Source: Pseudomonas sp. RIT-PI-r (GTDB lineage Bacteria; Pseudomonadota; Gammaproteobacteria; Pseudomonadales; Pseudomonadaceae). Taken from it: a DNA stretch of 64,000 nucleotides. The stretch is from assembly GCF_001297015.1 (NCBI RefSeq), contig NZ_LIGE01000023.1, positions 372,001-436,000 of the forward strand, read 5' to 3'. The notes beneath the pieces were generated by a model, which was not told the origin of the DNA, ran no database searches, and worked only from the letters and a program-made list of their open reading frames with translations. Shown piece after piece: positions 41,896 to 51,442 of the stretch; the stretch's first letter is position 1, and the number at the start of each line of letters is the position of its first letter. Position numbers and translations under genes: made by a program.

Positions 41896-43242
41896 ATGGA
41901 ATCTGCCACTGAGCATCAAGGCCGCATTCTGCTGGTGGACGACGAATCCGCCATCCTGCGTACGTTCCGTTATTGCCTCGAAGACGAGGGCTATACGGTC
42001 GCCACAGCGAACAGCGCGGCTCAGGCCGATGCCCTGCTGCAGCGTCAGGTCTTTGACCTGTGTTTCCTGGATTTGCGCTTGGGCGAGGACAACGGTCTCG
42101 ACGTACTGGCGCAAATGCGCATTCAGGCGCCATGGATGCGCGTAGTGATCGTCACCGCGCATTCAGCTGTCGATACGGCCGTTGATGCGATTCAGGCCGG
42201 CGCCGCCGATTATCTGGTCAAGCCGTGCAGCCCGGATCAGTTGCGTCTGGCCACCGCCAAACAACTTGAAGTGCGCCAACTGTCGGCGCGCCTCGAAGCC
42301 CTTGAAGGCGAGATCCGCAAGCCGAAAGACGGTCTCGACTCGCACAGCCCGGCGATGAAAGTCGTACTGGAGACGGCCCGCCAGGTCGCGAGCACCGATG
42401 CCAACATTCTTATCCTTGGCGAGTCCGGCACCGGTAAAGGTGAGCTGGCCCGAGCGATTCACGGCTGGAGCAAGCGCGAGAAAAAATCCTGCGTAACCAT
42501 CAATTGCCCGTCGTTGACGGCGGAATTGATGGAAAGCGAGCTGTTCGGTCACAGCCGTGGCGCGTTCACCGGCGCTAGCGAAAGTACGCTGGGTCGAGTC
42601 AATCAGGCCGACGGCGGTACGCTGTTTCTCGACGAGATCGGCGATTTTCCCCTGACATTGCAACCCAAGTTGCTGCGTTTCATTCAGGACAAGGAATACG
42701 AGCGGGTAGGGGATCCGGTCACCCGCCGCGCCGATGTGCGCATCCTTGCTGCAACCAACCTCAATCTGGAAGACATGGTGCGTGACGGCCGCTTCCGTGA
42801 AGACCTGCTCTATCGCCTCAACGTGATCACCCTTCACCTGCCGCCCCTGCGCGAGCGCGCCGAGGACATTCTCACGCTGGCCGACCGCTTCCTCGCCCGT
42901 TTCGTCAAAGAGTACGCACGTCCGGCGCGGGGTTTCAGCGACGAGGCTCGCGAGGCGCTGCTCGGTTACCGCTGGCCAGGCAACATTCGTGAGTTACGCA
43001 ACGTGGTTGAGCGGGCGAGCATCATCTGCCCGCAAGAACGCGTCGAGATCACCCACTTGGGCATGGCCGAGCAACCGGCCAACAATGCGCCAAGAGTCGG
43101 TGCGGCATTGAGTCTCGACGAATTGGAGAAAGCCCATATCGGCGCGGTTCTCGCCACTGCCGGCACGCTGGATCAAGCGGCAAAAACCCTGGGTATCGAC
43201 GCCTCGACCCTGTATCGCAAGCGCAAGCAGTACAACCTGTGA
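41896..43242 (+). CDS. algB: NtrC-family response regulator AlgB
   Basis: Sigma-54-type activator that controls alginate synthesis and other traits in Pseudomonas together with KinB. The 448-residue protein has a receiver domain (about 10-125; LLVDDES acidic pocket and LDLRLGEDNG with the phosphorylatable Asp near residue 59). The AAA+ domain (about 145-375) has Walker A GESGTGKGE, the sigma-54-contacting GAFTGA and Walker B GGTLFLDEIGDF. The C-terminal Fis-like helix-turn-helix ends LDQAAKTLGIDASTLYRKRKQYNL. kinB follows 10 bp after the stop. The region 41664-41895 between the hairpin and the start shows no other clear element. Confidence 0.95.
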   Translation: MESATEHQGRILLVDDESAILRTFRYCLEDEGYTVATANSAAQADALLQRQVFDLCFLDLRLGEDNGLDVLAQMRIQAPWMRVVIVTAHSAVDTAVDAIQAGAADYLVKPCSPDQLRLATAKQLEVRQLSARLEALEGEIRKPKDGLDSHSPAMKVVLETARQVASTDANILILGESGTGKGELARAIHGWSKREKKSCVTINCPSLTAELMESELFGHSRGAFTGASESTLGRVNQADGGTLFLDEIGDFPLTLQPKLLRFIQDKEYERVGDPVTRRADVRILAATNLNLEDMVRDGRFREDLLYRLNVITLHLPPLRERAEDILTLADRFLARFVKEYARPARGFSDEAREALLGYRWPGNIRELRNVVERASIICPQERVEITHLGMAEQPANNAPRVGAALSLDELEKAHIGAVLATAGTLDQAAKTLGIDASTLYRKRKQYNL

Positions 43243-43252
43243 GTGCCGGGCG

Positions 43253-45043
43253 ATGAAACTGGCGATGAAGTTGCGGACCCGCTTGTTCTTGAGCATTTCC
43301 GCGCTGATCACCGTGGCCCTTCTCGGGCTGCTGCTCGGGCTGGTCAGTGTGATGCAGATGGCCGGCACTCAAGAGGCATTGGTGCGCAGTAACTTCGTCA
43401 CCCTCGATCTGGGCCTCAAGTTGCGACAGACGCTGGGTGATCAATTGATCATCATGCTGGCGGAAAAACCTGACCCGGTCGCTTTCGAAGCGTCGAAACA
43501 GCATTACTTCCAATTGCTCGACGAAGGCATCGCTCAAGAACAGGAGGGCGATGGTCGACAGTACGGTTTCAGTCAGGCCAAAGCGGATTACCTCCGCTTT
43601 CTGCAAGCCTTCGATTTGTCGCATGACCCGGCCAGTTCAATGGGCAGCAGCGCCGACTTCCGGGAGCGCTTCAACACCTTGCGCAACGGCCTGATCGCTG
43701 AACACAAACATGCCCTCGATAACATCAACGCGGTACAACACGCCGCCCGCGACCGGGCGCTCCTCGTCGCGGGCCTGCTCGGGCTGGTGGGACTGGCTGT
43801 GTTGATCATCGGATTTGTCACTGCTCACGGTATCGCCCGGCGATTTGGCGCGCCGATCGAAGCGCTGGCGCAAGCGGCGGACAATATTGGCCAAGGCAAT
43901 TTTGAAGTGACCCTGCCGATCTCTTCGGCAATGGAAATGAATCAGTTGACCAAGCGTTTCGGGCTGATGGCCGAAGCGCTGCGTGAGCATCAGGCAACCA
44001 ACGTCGACGAATTGCTTGCCGGTCAGCAACGCTTGCAGGCGGTACTCGACAGTATCGATGACGGCTTGTTGATGATTGACCGCCAAGGACATCTGGAACA
44101 CCTCAACCCAGTCGCTCAGCGCCAATTGGGCTGGGAAGATGACCGTCTCGGCCAAGGACTGGGGACGGCGCTGGGGCGCCCGGAACTGGACGCGCAGTTG
44201 CAACTGGTGCTGCGCGGCGGCTCTCTGGAGCGTGCGCCGGAGGATTTGAGTATCGAGGTCGACGGCGAATCGCGCCTGCTGACCTACAGCCTGACGCCGG
44301 TCAGTCACACCCAGGGCCACATTCTCGGCGCAGTGATGGTCTTGCACGACGTCACCGAGCAGCGCGCTTTCGAGCGGGTGCGCAGCGAGTTCGTCCTGCG
44401 CGCCTCTCACGAGCTGCGCACGCCGGTCACCGGCATGCATATGGCGTTCGGCCTGTTCCGTGAACGGGCGAAGTTTCCAGCGGAGTCGCGCGAGGCGGAC
44501 CTGCTCGACACCGTGAACGAAGAAATGCAGCGCCTGATGCAGTTGATCAATGACCTGCTCAACTTCTCGCGTTATCAGAACGGTCTGCAGAAACTGACGT
44601 TGGCGCCGTGTTCCATCGAAGATCTGCTGGAACAGGCGCGACTTCGCTTTGCAGATTTTGCGCTGGGCAAAGGCATCGCACTGAATGTCGAAGTGCAGGG
44701 GCCATTGCCCCGGTTGCAAGCCGATCAGGCCCAACTCGACCGCGTCCTCGACAACCTGATCGACAACGCCCTGCGCCACACCGCCCGCGACGGCCAGATA
44801 CGGTTGCAGGCGCGACGCCATGGCGAGCGGGTGATCATCAGTGTTGAAGATAATGGCGAAGGTATTGCCTACGGCCAGCAGGGGCGCATCTTCGAGCCGT
44901 TCGTGCAGGTCGGACGCAAGAAGGGCGGCGCCGGTCTTGGCCTGGCGCTGTGCAAGGAAATCGTCCAGCTACACGGCGGGCGGATGGGCGTTTACTCGCG
45001 GCCGGGGCAGGGCACGCAGTTCTATATGGCGCTGACAGTTTAG
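43253..45043 (+). CDS. kinB: Sensor histidine kinase KinB
   Basis: Inner-membrane sensor that phosphorylates and dephosphorylates AlgB. The 596-residue protein has a first membrane helix (about 12-35; LFLSISALITVALLGLLLGLVS), a periplasmic sensor of about 130 residues, a second helix (about 167-187; LLVAGLLGLVGLAVLIIGFV), HAMP and PAS regions (to about 370). The kinase core has the H-box FVLRASHELRTPVTGMHMAF (near 380), N-box LIDNALRH, G1 VEDNGEGI and G2 GGAGLGLALC. KinB negatively affects alginate production through regulated proteolysis of MucA in P. aeruginosa; whether that holds here is unknown. Confidence 0.95.
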   Translation: MKLAMKLRTRLFLSISALITVALLGLLLGLVSVMQMAGTQEALVRSNFVTLDLGLKLRQTLGDQLIIMLAEKPDPVAFEASKQHYFQLLDEGIAQEQEGDGRQYGFSQAKADYLRFLQAFDLSHDPASSMGSSADFRERFNTLRNGLIAEHKHALDNINAVQHAARDRALLVAGLLGLVGLAVLIIGFVTAHGIARRFGAPIEALAQAADNIGQGNFEVTLPISSAMEMNQLTKRFGLMAEALREHQATNVDELLAGQQRLQAVLDSIDDGLLMIDRQGHLEHLNPVAQRQLGWEDDRLGQGLGTALGRPELDAQLQLVLRGGSLERAPEDLSIEVDGESRLLTYSLTPVSHTQGHILGAVMVLHDVTEQRAFERVRSEFVLRASHELRTPVTGMHMAFGLFRERAKFPAESREADLLDTVNEEMQRLMQLINDLLNFSRYQNGLQKLTLAPCSIEDLLEQARLRFADFALGKGIALNVEVQGPLPRLQADQAQLDRVLDNLIDNALRHTARDGQIRLQARRHGERVIISVEDNGEGIAYGQQGRIFEPFVQVGRKKGGAGLGLALCKEIVQLHGGRMGVYSRPGQGTQFYMALTV

Positions 45044-46656
45044 GCTTCGTCGTCCATGCGTCGCCCGGTGAGGCGCCGCCCTCGGGTGATCAGCTCAATG
45101 AACTGCACCGCGCTCAGGGCATGGGCGAACAGCCAGCCTTGCCCGAACTTGACGCCTTCACTGCTGAGCAATTCGGCTTGCGACTCCAGCTCGATGCCTT
45201 CGGCAATCACCTTCAAGTCCAACGCCTGCGCCATGTGAATGATGTGCGGGGCGACGCCGCTGCTCGCCGCATCGTGGCCGAGCGCATCAATAAAGGCCTT
45301 GTCGATTTTCAGGCAATCCACCGGCAGGGTTTGCAGGTAGGCGAGGCTGCAATAGCCGGTGCCGAAGTCATCGATCAGCACCTGATGGCCGACATCGCGC
45401 AGGGCTTGCAGGTTTTCCCGCGCCACCACCACATCAATCAGACCACGTTCGGTGACTTCGAAGGCGATTTGCCGCGCGGCCACCCGGTGCAACGTCAGTA
45501 GCCGCGCCATGACTTGCCCGATGCGCGGCACCATGACGTCGCAAGCCGCAAGATTCACCGAGATATACAGTTGCGGGTTGGCCCGAAGCAACTGGCCCAA
45601 CTGCTCCAGCAGGCGCTGGAGGACGAAATCGGTCATCTGGCGGATCTGCCCGGTGTTCTCCGCCATCGGGATGAACAGGTCGGGGCTGGTCAGCGTGCCA
45701 TCTGGGCGACGCCAGCGCAGCAAGGCTTCGGCGCCGACGCAGTTACGGCTGTCGAGGTCGAAGATCGGTTGGTAGAGCACCTGCAGCTCGCCACGGCGGA
45801 TGGCGCCGTGCAATTCGGCATCCAGCGATTGGCGCTGACGCGCCAACAGAAACACCAGAAAACCGACAATGGCGCCGGCCACCAGGCAGACCGGGATCAT
45901 CCACCACCAGACAGCGGGGATGTGCATGCCGGTACGCGGTGTGATCAATACCAACTGATATTCGGGGTTGTCGGTGGGCATGCGATAGATCAGCCGCGTG
46001 TGCGTCACCTGCAAGGCGTCGCGGCTTTTCGGCGGCCATTGCTCTGTGGGTGGCCAGACCTGTTCTTTGCCCAGTACCGGAATGGCTCGAGTGCCATGGT
46101 CCAGCACCACCAACAGACTGCTGCCGGGCGACAGATCGACCATATCGGTCAGGTGCCCCCGGGAGGTAGCGACGCGAAAATTACCGCGCCCCAACATCAG
46201 CGCTGCACGGTTTTCATCGGGTTCGGTGGTGGTGTTAAGCCAATAGCTGTAGGTCGGGCCTTTGATATCCGGCGCACGAACAACGGACAGACCTTCCTGG
46301 CGCGGACGGTTGGAGCAGATCCGCGAGGCGTCCATATAAGCGGCTTCATAAACGAAGCGATAGTTGAAGGTGACTTGCTGCAGGGTAGCGATCATTTCGT
46401 CGTCACAACTGCGCAGAGGTTGGGCTTCGAGGTCGTCGAGACTTTCGCGCAGTTGACCGAACAATTGTTCGAGGCGGGCCAGGAATCGTTCGCCTTGGGC
46501 ATTCATTTCCTGGCTTTCACGTTGCTCGACCTGACGCATTGCGACAAACAAACCGCCGGCGATCAACAGGCTGGCACTGAGGACAGCCGCGATCATCGCC
46601 AAAAACCAAGGGCGAAAGAACCAGCTACGCAGCGTCTCTCGGGTAGCAGCCATCAT
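45040..46656 (-). CDS. Cyclic-di-GMP phosphodiesterase, CSS-motif sensor plus EAL domain
   Basis: The 538-residue membrane protein has an N-terminal helix (about 18-42; FLAMIAAVLSASLLIAGGLF), a periplasmic domain of about 190 residues containing SCDDEM and ICSNRP (the CSS-type redox-sensing cysteines, here C-D-D and C-S-N), and a second helix (about 246-268). A cytoplasmic EAL domain (about 275-528) follows, with the variant EALLRW in place of EALLR/EAL, DDFGTGYCSLAYLQ and KIDKAFI. It degrades c-di-GMP to pGpG. DsbA, encoded 4 kb away, influences CSS domains in known proteins. It converges with kinB with 4 bp of overlap. Confidence 0.9.
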   Translation of the reverse strand: MMAATRETLRSWFFRPWFLAMIAAVLSASLLIAGGLFVAMRQVEQRESQEMNAQGERFLARLEQLFGQLRESLDDLEAQPLRSCDDEMIATLQQVTFNYRFVYEAAYMDASRICSNRPRQEGLSVVRAPDIKGPTYSYWLNTTTEPDENRAALMLGRGNFRVATSRGHLTDMVDLSPGSSLLVVLDHGTRAIPVLGKEQVWPPTEQWPPKSRDALQVTHTRLIYRMPTDNPEYQLVLITPRTGMHIPAVWWWMIPVCLVAGAIVGFLVFLLARQRQSLDAELHGAIRRGELQVLYQPIFDLDSRNCVGAEALLRWRRPDGTLTSPDLFIPMAENTGQIRQMTDFVLQRLLEQLGQLLRANPQLYISVNLAACDVMVPRIGQVMARLLTLHRVAARQIAFEVTERGLIDVVVARENLQALRDVGHQVLIDDFGTGYCSLAYLQTLPVDCLKIDKAFIDALGHDAASSGVAPHIIHMAQALDLKVIAEGIELESQAELLSSEGVKFGQGWLFAHALSAVQFIELITRGRRLTGRRMDDEA

Positions 46657-46729
46657 GGAATATCCGAAGAATTACCAATGAGTTATAGCTGCTGATTGCG
46701 ATTTCGCCCTGACCGTCGGGCGGGCGTCA

Positions 46730-47512
46730 TTATTTTGTCTGATTAAGGACCAGCAGCAGTGCTGCGGTTTGCGCGTCCGGTGTGCCGTCGAAGCGCGAAG
46801 GGCGGAAGTGCATCTGGAAGGCTGCGAGGACGTGGCGTGTCGCAACGTCGAGTTCGCCGGTCTGCGGGGTGTCGTAGCCCAGATGCGCCAATTGCGCCTG
46901 GAACCAGCTGATGCTCGGCAGTTCGGCGCTGTTGAACAGCATTTGCTGGCGCGCGACCGCCATTTCATTCGGCCACACGCCCAAGCCTTCAGCGGCGAGG
47001 CGCTTCCATGGGAACAATGGGCCCGGATCGAGTTTGCGCAGCGGGGCGATGTCGCTGTGACCGATGATGTGACGCGGGCTGATGCCGTTGCGCTTGCTGA
47101 TGTCCTTGAGCAGGACGATCAGCGATTGAATTTGCGCTTCGCTGTACGGATACCACAGGCGCCCGGTCGGCGTGTCCTTGAAGCCCGGATTGACGATTTC
47201 GATACCGATCGAACTGGAGTTGAGCCAGGTGCGGCCCTGCCATTGGCTTTCACCGGCGTGCCAGGCGCGCTGGTTTTCGTCCATCAGCTTGTAGATGGTG
47301 CCGCCCTTGTCGTCGCCGATCAGGTAGTGGCTGCTGACTTCGCCGTGGGTCAGCAGTTGCAACGAGCGTTCCAGCGACGTCGACGTGTAGTGGACGATCA
47401 CGAACTGAATGCGACTGTCATGGTTGGCCGAAGGGTGGCTGGTGTCGTAACGCGGGCCGCTGGCGCAACCGGCCAGGACAAGCAGCGAAGCGAGAAGGGC
47501 AAAGAATTTCAT
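46730..47512 (-). CDS. ampDh2: N-acetylmuramoyl-L-alanine amidase, AmpDh2-type outer-membrane lipoprotein
   Basis: The 260-residue lipoprotein has a lipobox LVLAGC (Cys near 16) and an amidase_2 domain (about 35-180). The zinc-binding histidines are in FVIVHYTSTSLE (near 38-49) and HIIGHSDIAPLRKLDPGPLFPW (near 145-166). The C-terminal peptidoglycan-binding-like segment (about 200-258) is ISWFQAQLAHLGYDTPQTGELDVATRHVLAAFQMHFRP. It cleaves the amide between MurNAc and the peptide, releasing anhydromuropeptides and affecting ampC induction. It follows the kinB neighbourhood as PA5485 does in PAO1. The start ATG 47512 is chosen for the intact signal peptide. Confidence 0.9.
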   Translation of the reverse strand: MKFFALLASLLVLAGCASGPRYDTSHPSANHDSRIQFVIVHYTSTSLERSLQLLTHGEVSSHYLIGDDKGGTIYKLMDENQRAWHAGESQWQGRTWLNSSSIGIEIVNPGFKDTPTGRLWYPYSEAQIQSLIVLLKDISKRNGISPRHIIGHSDIAPLRKLDPGPLFPWKRLAAEGLGVWPNEMAVARQQMLFNSAELPSISWFQAQLAHLGYDTPQTGELDVATRHVLAAFQMHFRPSRFDGTPDAQTAALLLVLNQTK

Positions 47513-47613
47513 GGCAGAGGGCAATACACGCAAGACAATAATGCAACAGTGTAACGTACTGCCTTGCGTCTCAACGGTCAGCGGGCGCAATTAAACAAAA
47601 TGGAACAATTTGC

Positions 47614-49701
47614 TCAGCCCAGCTCGACCCGGTTGCGTCCGGCGTTTTTCGCCCGGTATAGCGCCTGATCGGCTCTTTTCAGCACCAGATCGCTATGTTC
47701 TCCCGCTCGGAATGTCGCCAATCCCATGGAAAGGGTAATCGTCACTCGCTCGCCTTTAAAGTGGAACGGGCACGCTTCGATCGCGGCGCGCAGGGTCTCC
47801 AGCAGTTTGGCGCCAACTGCAGGTGGTGTGGCTGGCATCAGTAGAACGAATTCCTCCCCGCCGAAACGGGCGATGAAGTCCGAGCCGCGCAGGCGCTTGC
47901 GCAGCACGGTGGCGATGATTTTCAGCACCTTGTCGCCGGCCAGATGGCCGTAGTTGTCGTTGATCCGTTTGAAGTGATCGAGGTCGAGCATGGCCAGGCT
48001 CAGGGTGTTGCCGTGTTGTTGCCACTGCTGGATTTCGTGCTCGAGGCGTTCACTCCACGCGGCGCGATTGGGCAGGCCGGTGAGCGGATCGATCAAGGCT
48101 TTCTGTCTTTGTACTTCAAGATGTTCGCGGAAACCTTGGGCTTCCTGTTCCATATGCGCTACGCGCTCGGACAGGCTTTTGAGCCGCGTGGCGACTTCCT
48201 GCTCGCGGGCGTCGCGCTGCTTCTGGTGCTGATCCATGGTGCCGAGCAGGCCTTCGAGATGGTTCTCCAGCACGTGCTTGAGGTCTTCCAGATCCGCAGC
48301 TTCCTGCACGCTGGTCTGCAAACCGTCGACCTGCTCGCGGATCTGAGTGTCCATGGCCCGCGCTGCCGAGCTGTTATCGGCGTGACCTTCACTGGCGGCT
48401 TGCAGATTGCTCTGGAACGCTTCGAGGCGTTCGTTGAGCTGTTGCAAATAGGCTTCGAATTCATGCTGACCGCTGTCAGTGATCGCCAGCATCAACGTCG
48501 CGAGATCGTCGAGGATCGGGATCAGTTCATACCAGTTCAAGCCGTGCTTGAGGCGCTCACGCATCGCTTCGGCTTGCGGGCGGTGGCGCTCGGGCAGGGT
48601 CAGGTCGTCGAGCAGACCGATCAGGGTGTCTTCGATGTGTTTGGCCACGGAGCTGTACGACGGCTCTGGGGAGTCCGGCAGGGCGAAGAGAATGTCTTGC
48701 TCGGAATGCTCCGGATCGATAGCTGCGAGGGCCTGCGCCATTGGTTCAGGCAGGGGCAGGCTGTCGAGGATCAGCGGTGTCGGGTCGCCGGGGTGGATCA
48801 ATTCGTCCGGGTTGAAGCTGGTGGCCATTGCCGGCGTCGGGGCGGCACTTGGCGCGATGACGGTTTCGGCTTTGGCCTCGACGGACGGCGCTACAGCCGT
48901 ATCAGCCACTTCTTCGCTGACGAGGGGAGGTGGTTCAAATGCAACCACGTCAGCTTCTGGCAGCGGCTCCGAGAGCGGCGAGCGGGCCTCGATCGCAGGT
49001 GCGGGTGGTTTGATTATGGGAGCGGTGATGACCGGCTCCGAAACTGCGGCAGCTTGCTCGGGCACGGGCACTGGTTCTGGCCCGGTTTCTGACGCGGCAG
49101 GCGCTGGCACTTCACGCGTTACTTGCGCCTGCGCCTGCGCGGGCGTTTCTGCGCTCGGAGCTGGCGCTTCTTCACTGTCACGAGCCCCAAACAAACGCTG
49201 CAACAATCCCGGACGTCCCGGTTCGGCTGGCGTTTCCAGCTGACTCAATGCCCTGCTTTGCAAGCCGCTGAGCTCACTCAGCAGCAATGGCATTTCCCGC
49301 GCGGAACCGACGCGACCATCCAGTTGTTTGGCGAATTTCTTCAGCGGCTGGGCGACTTCACGCGGCAGTGGCAACGCCTGCAACTGGGTGACCAGCGAGG
49401 TCAGCGCGGTGCTGACTTGATCAATGCGGGTTTCACGGCGCTGCTCGGAATCGAGCACGGCTTTTTCCAGGCGCGGCAGCAGGGCGGCGAGGCCTGCGTC
49501 CATGTCGTCGGTGCGCACCACATCGCGCATCTCTTTCATGCACTGATCAACGACCTTGTCGGTGCCCTCGGCAGCCAGCGTGCTGCGCACCAGACCACGT
49601 CGAAGCAAGTCGAGCCTGGCGGCCCAGCGGCGTTCGAGTTTGTCCTGCTGTTCGATGCTTTTGAGGTACTTCTCTTTCCAGCGCTGGGCTTCGTCGCTCA
49701 T
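47614..49701 (-). CDS. Diguanylate cyclase, soluble, with long low-complexity linker (DgcH-like)
   Basis: The 695-residue protein lacks membrane helices. Residues 1-165 form a helical domain. About 165-330 is an Ala/Pro/Glu-rich low-complexity linker (repeated PVPEQAAAVSEPV, APSAAPTPAM type). About 330-525 is another helical domain with coiled-coil character (EQEVATRLKSLSERVAHMEQEAQGF). About 530-695 is a GGDEF domain with LIDPLTGLPNRAAW, LDHFKRIND and the catalytic loop FGGEEFVLL. It makes c-di-GMP from GTP, opposing the adjacent EAL enzyme. An RxxD inhibitory site is not evident. Gene order matches PA5487. The C-terminus ends KNAGRNRVELG. Confidence 0.93.
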   Translation of the reverse strand: MSDEAQRWKEKYLKSIEQQDKLERRWAARLDLLRRGLVRSTLAAEGTDKVVDQCMKEMRDVVRTDDMDAGLAALLPRLEKAVLDSEQRRETRIDQVSTALTSLVTQLQALPLPREVAQPLKKFAKQLDGRVGSAREMPLLLSELSGLQSRALSQLETPAEPGRPGLLQRLFGARDSEEAPAPSAETPAQAQAQVTREVPAPAASETGPEPVPVPEQAAAVSEPVITAPIIKPPAPAIEARSPLSEPLPEADVVAFEPPPLVSEEVADTAVAPSVEAKAETVIAPSAAPTPAMATSFNPDELIHPGDPTPLILDSLPLPEPMAQALAAIDPEHSEQDILFALPDSPEPSYSSVAKHIEDTLIGLLDDLTLPERHRPQAEAMRERLKHGLNWYELIPILDDLATLMLAITDSGQHEFEAYLQQLNERLEAFQSNLQAASEGHADNSSAARAMDTQIREQVDGLQTSVQEAADLEDLKHVLENHLEGLLGTMDQHQKQRDAREQEVATRLKSLSERVAHMEQEAQGFREHLEVQRQKALIDPLTGLPNRAAWSERLEHEIQQWQQHGNTLSLAMLDLDHFKRINDNYGHLAGDKVLKIIATVLRKRLRGSDFIARFGGEEFVLLMPATPPAVGAKLLETLRAAIEACPFHFKGERVTITLSMGLATFRAGEHSDLVLKRADQALYRAKNAGRNRVELG

Positions 49702-50576
49702 TCAAGGGTTCCGCGAGGGGCAGGACTCATCGCGGGCAATGCATCGGCCGTGAGCGAACCCGGCAGACGAATCTCTACCGCGACCGGCAGGTGATCGGAA
49801 ATGGGTTGTGCCAGCACTTGAACTCTTTCCAGGGTCAGGGTCGGGCTGAGCAGAATATGATCAAGGCAACGCTGCGGGCGCCAGCTGGGGAAAGTCGCTT
49901 CCACCTGCGGAGCCAGCAAGCCGAGATCGCGTAACGGAGAGTGTTGTAGCAGATCGCTGGCGTGGGTGTTCATGTCACCCATCAACACTTGGTGTTTATA
50001 GCCACCGATCAGCTCACGAATATAGGCCAGTTGCAGGCTGCGCGTGCGCGCGCCGAGGGCCAGGTGCATCATCACTACCACCAGCGCTTCCGGACCTTCG
50101 CCGAAACGCAGCAGAATCGCGCCGCGACCTTTCGGGCCGGGCAGCGGATGATCTTCAATCGCCGACGGTTTCAGGCGACTGAGCACGCCATTGCTGTGCT
50201 GGGCCAGTCGACCGAGGTTGCGATTGAGTTGTTGATACCAGTAGGGGAAGGCGCCGAGTTGGGCCAGATGTTCGACCTGGTTGACGTAGCCTGAACGCAG
50301 GCTGCCGCCATCGGCTTCCTGCAGGGCGACCAGATCGAAGTCGCCGAGCAGGTCGCCGATCTTTTGCAGATTGCCTGAGCGGCCGTTGTGCGGCAGCAGG
50401 TGCTGCCAGCTACGGGTCAGGTAATGCCGATAGCGCTCGGTGCTGATGCCGACCTGGATATTGAAACTGAGCAGACGCAGTCGCTGGTCTGCGGGCAGGC
50501 CCGTGGACTCCAGGTGATGCTCGTTGACCTGCGGATCATGCAGGCCAACGATGCGTTCGGACTTCCAGCGGCGCAT
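49698..50576 (-). CDS. Endonuclease/exonuclease/phosphatase family protein
   Basis: The 292-residue metal-dependent hydrolase of the EEP fold shows LRLLSFNIQVGIST (near 33), DLVALQEADGG (near 80), VVVMMHLALG (near 165), VLMGDMNTH (near 196) and the final ISDHLPVAVEI (near 262), which carry the Asn, Glu, Asp and His catalytic residues of the family. The substrate could be DNA, a phospholipid or another phosphodiester. No signal peptide is visible, so it is cytoplasmic. It overlaps the cyclase gene start by 4 bp and follows dsbA by 14 bp on the same strand. Confidence 0.85.
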   Translation of the reverse strand: MRRWKSERIVGLHDPQVNEHHLESTGLPADQRLRLLSFNIQVGISTERYRHYLTRSWQHLLPHNGRSGNLQKIGDLLGDFDLVALQEADGGSLRSGYVNQVEHLAQLGAFPYWYQQLNRNLGRLAQHSNGVLSRLKPSAIEDHPLPGPKGRGAILLRFGEGPEALVVVMMHLALGARTRSLQLAYIRELIGGYKHQVLMGDMNTHASDLLQHSPLRDLGLLAPQVEATFPSWRPQRCLDHILLSPTLTLERVQVLAQPISDHLPVAVEIRLPGSLTADALPAMSPAPRGTLE

Positions 50577-50590
50577 GGCGGTGGCGGCGC

Positions 50591-51232
50591 TTAGTTGGCT
50601 GCAGCCTTGGTTGCCGCTCGCTCTTTGGCGACCAGTTGGTCGGCCAGTTGCAGCGCTTGCTCGGCACCACCGGCAGAGCCGATGTCGAAGCGGTATTTAC
50701 CGTTGACGATCATGGTTGGCACGCCAGTGATTTCATACTTCTTGGCCAGTTCGCGAGCCTTTACGATCTGACCTTTGATGGCGAACGAGTCGAAGGTGGC
50801 AAGGAACTTGTCCTTGTCCACGCCCTGGGTGGCGAGGAAGTCAGCCATGTCGTTCTTGTCGGTCAGCTTCTTGTGTTGTTTCTGGATTGCTTCGAAAACC
50901 GCGGCGTGAACCTTGTGCTCGACACCCATGGCTTCGAGGGTCAGGAACATTTGACCGTGAGCATCCCACGGGCCGCCGAACATCGCCGGGATACGCACGA
51001 AGTTGACGTCGGATGGCAGCTTCTCAACCCATGGGTTGATCACCGGTTCAAAGGCGTAGCAGTGCGGGCAGCCGTACCAGAACAGCTCGACCACTTCGAT
51101 CTTGCCAGGCTCTGCAACCGGTACCGGGTTGGCCAGCTCGACGTAAGGGGCGGCTGGGGCTTCGGCGGCTTGAGCGGTCACGCCGAACAGGCTGGCAGCG
51201 ACGAGGGCGGCGCTGATGATCAGATTACGCAT
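50591..51232 (-). CDS. dsbA: Periplasmic thiol:disulfide interchange protein DsbA
   Basis: Introduces disulfide bonds into secreted proteins. The 213-residue protein has a signal peptide (MRNLIISAALVAASLFGVTAQA) and a thioredoxin fold with the redox-active C-P-H-C in VVELFWYGCPHCYAFEP (near 47-63). The cis-proline loop is GVPTMIVNG (near 170). Its length and inserted helical domain are normal for the family. Known clients in pseudomonads include secreted enzymes and pilus components. It is preceded by a terminator that separates it from the cytochrome genes. Confidence 0.95.
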   Translation of the reverse strand: MRNLIISAALVAASLFGVTAQAAEAPAAPYVELANPVPVAEPGKIEVVELFWYGCPHCYAFEPVINPWVEKLPSDVNFVRIPAMFGGPWDAHGQMFLTLEAMGVEHKVHAAVFEAIQKQHKKLTDKNDMADFLATQGVDKDKFLATFDSFAIKGQIVKARELAKKYEITGVPTMIVNGKYRFDIGSAGGAEQALQLADQLVAKERAATKAAAN

Positions 51233-51327
51233 GCTTTACTCCTGGACAATTTGGGTCGCCTCGCGCGACCTGTTTTCAGACAGATCCTGGCGGGCATGAG
51301 TTCTGTAGTGTAACGGCAGCGGCCACA

Positions 51328-51355
51328 AAAAAGGGCGGCCAAAGCCACCCTTTTT
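51328..51355 (-). terminator. Rho-independent terminator between cytochrome c4 and dsbA
   Basis: AAAAAGGG-c-GGC pairs with GCC-a-CCCTTTTT around a CAAA loop. The hairpin has A and T runs on both sides and may work in both directions; on the minus strand it ends the cytochrome c4 transcript. Confidence 0.8.
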
Positions 51356-51442
51356 ATACTTGCTGTGACGGATTAATCGAGCGTTAACATCGCAGGAGAT
51401 GTCCACCCCCTGCAGACCTCGATCCGCTGGCCTTCGCTGGCC

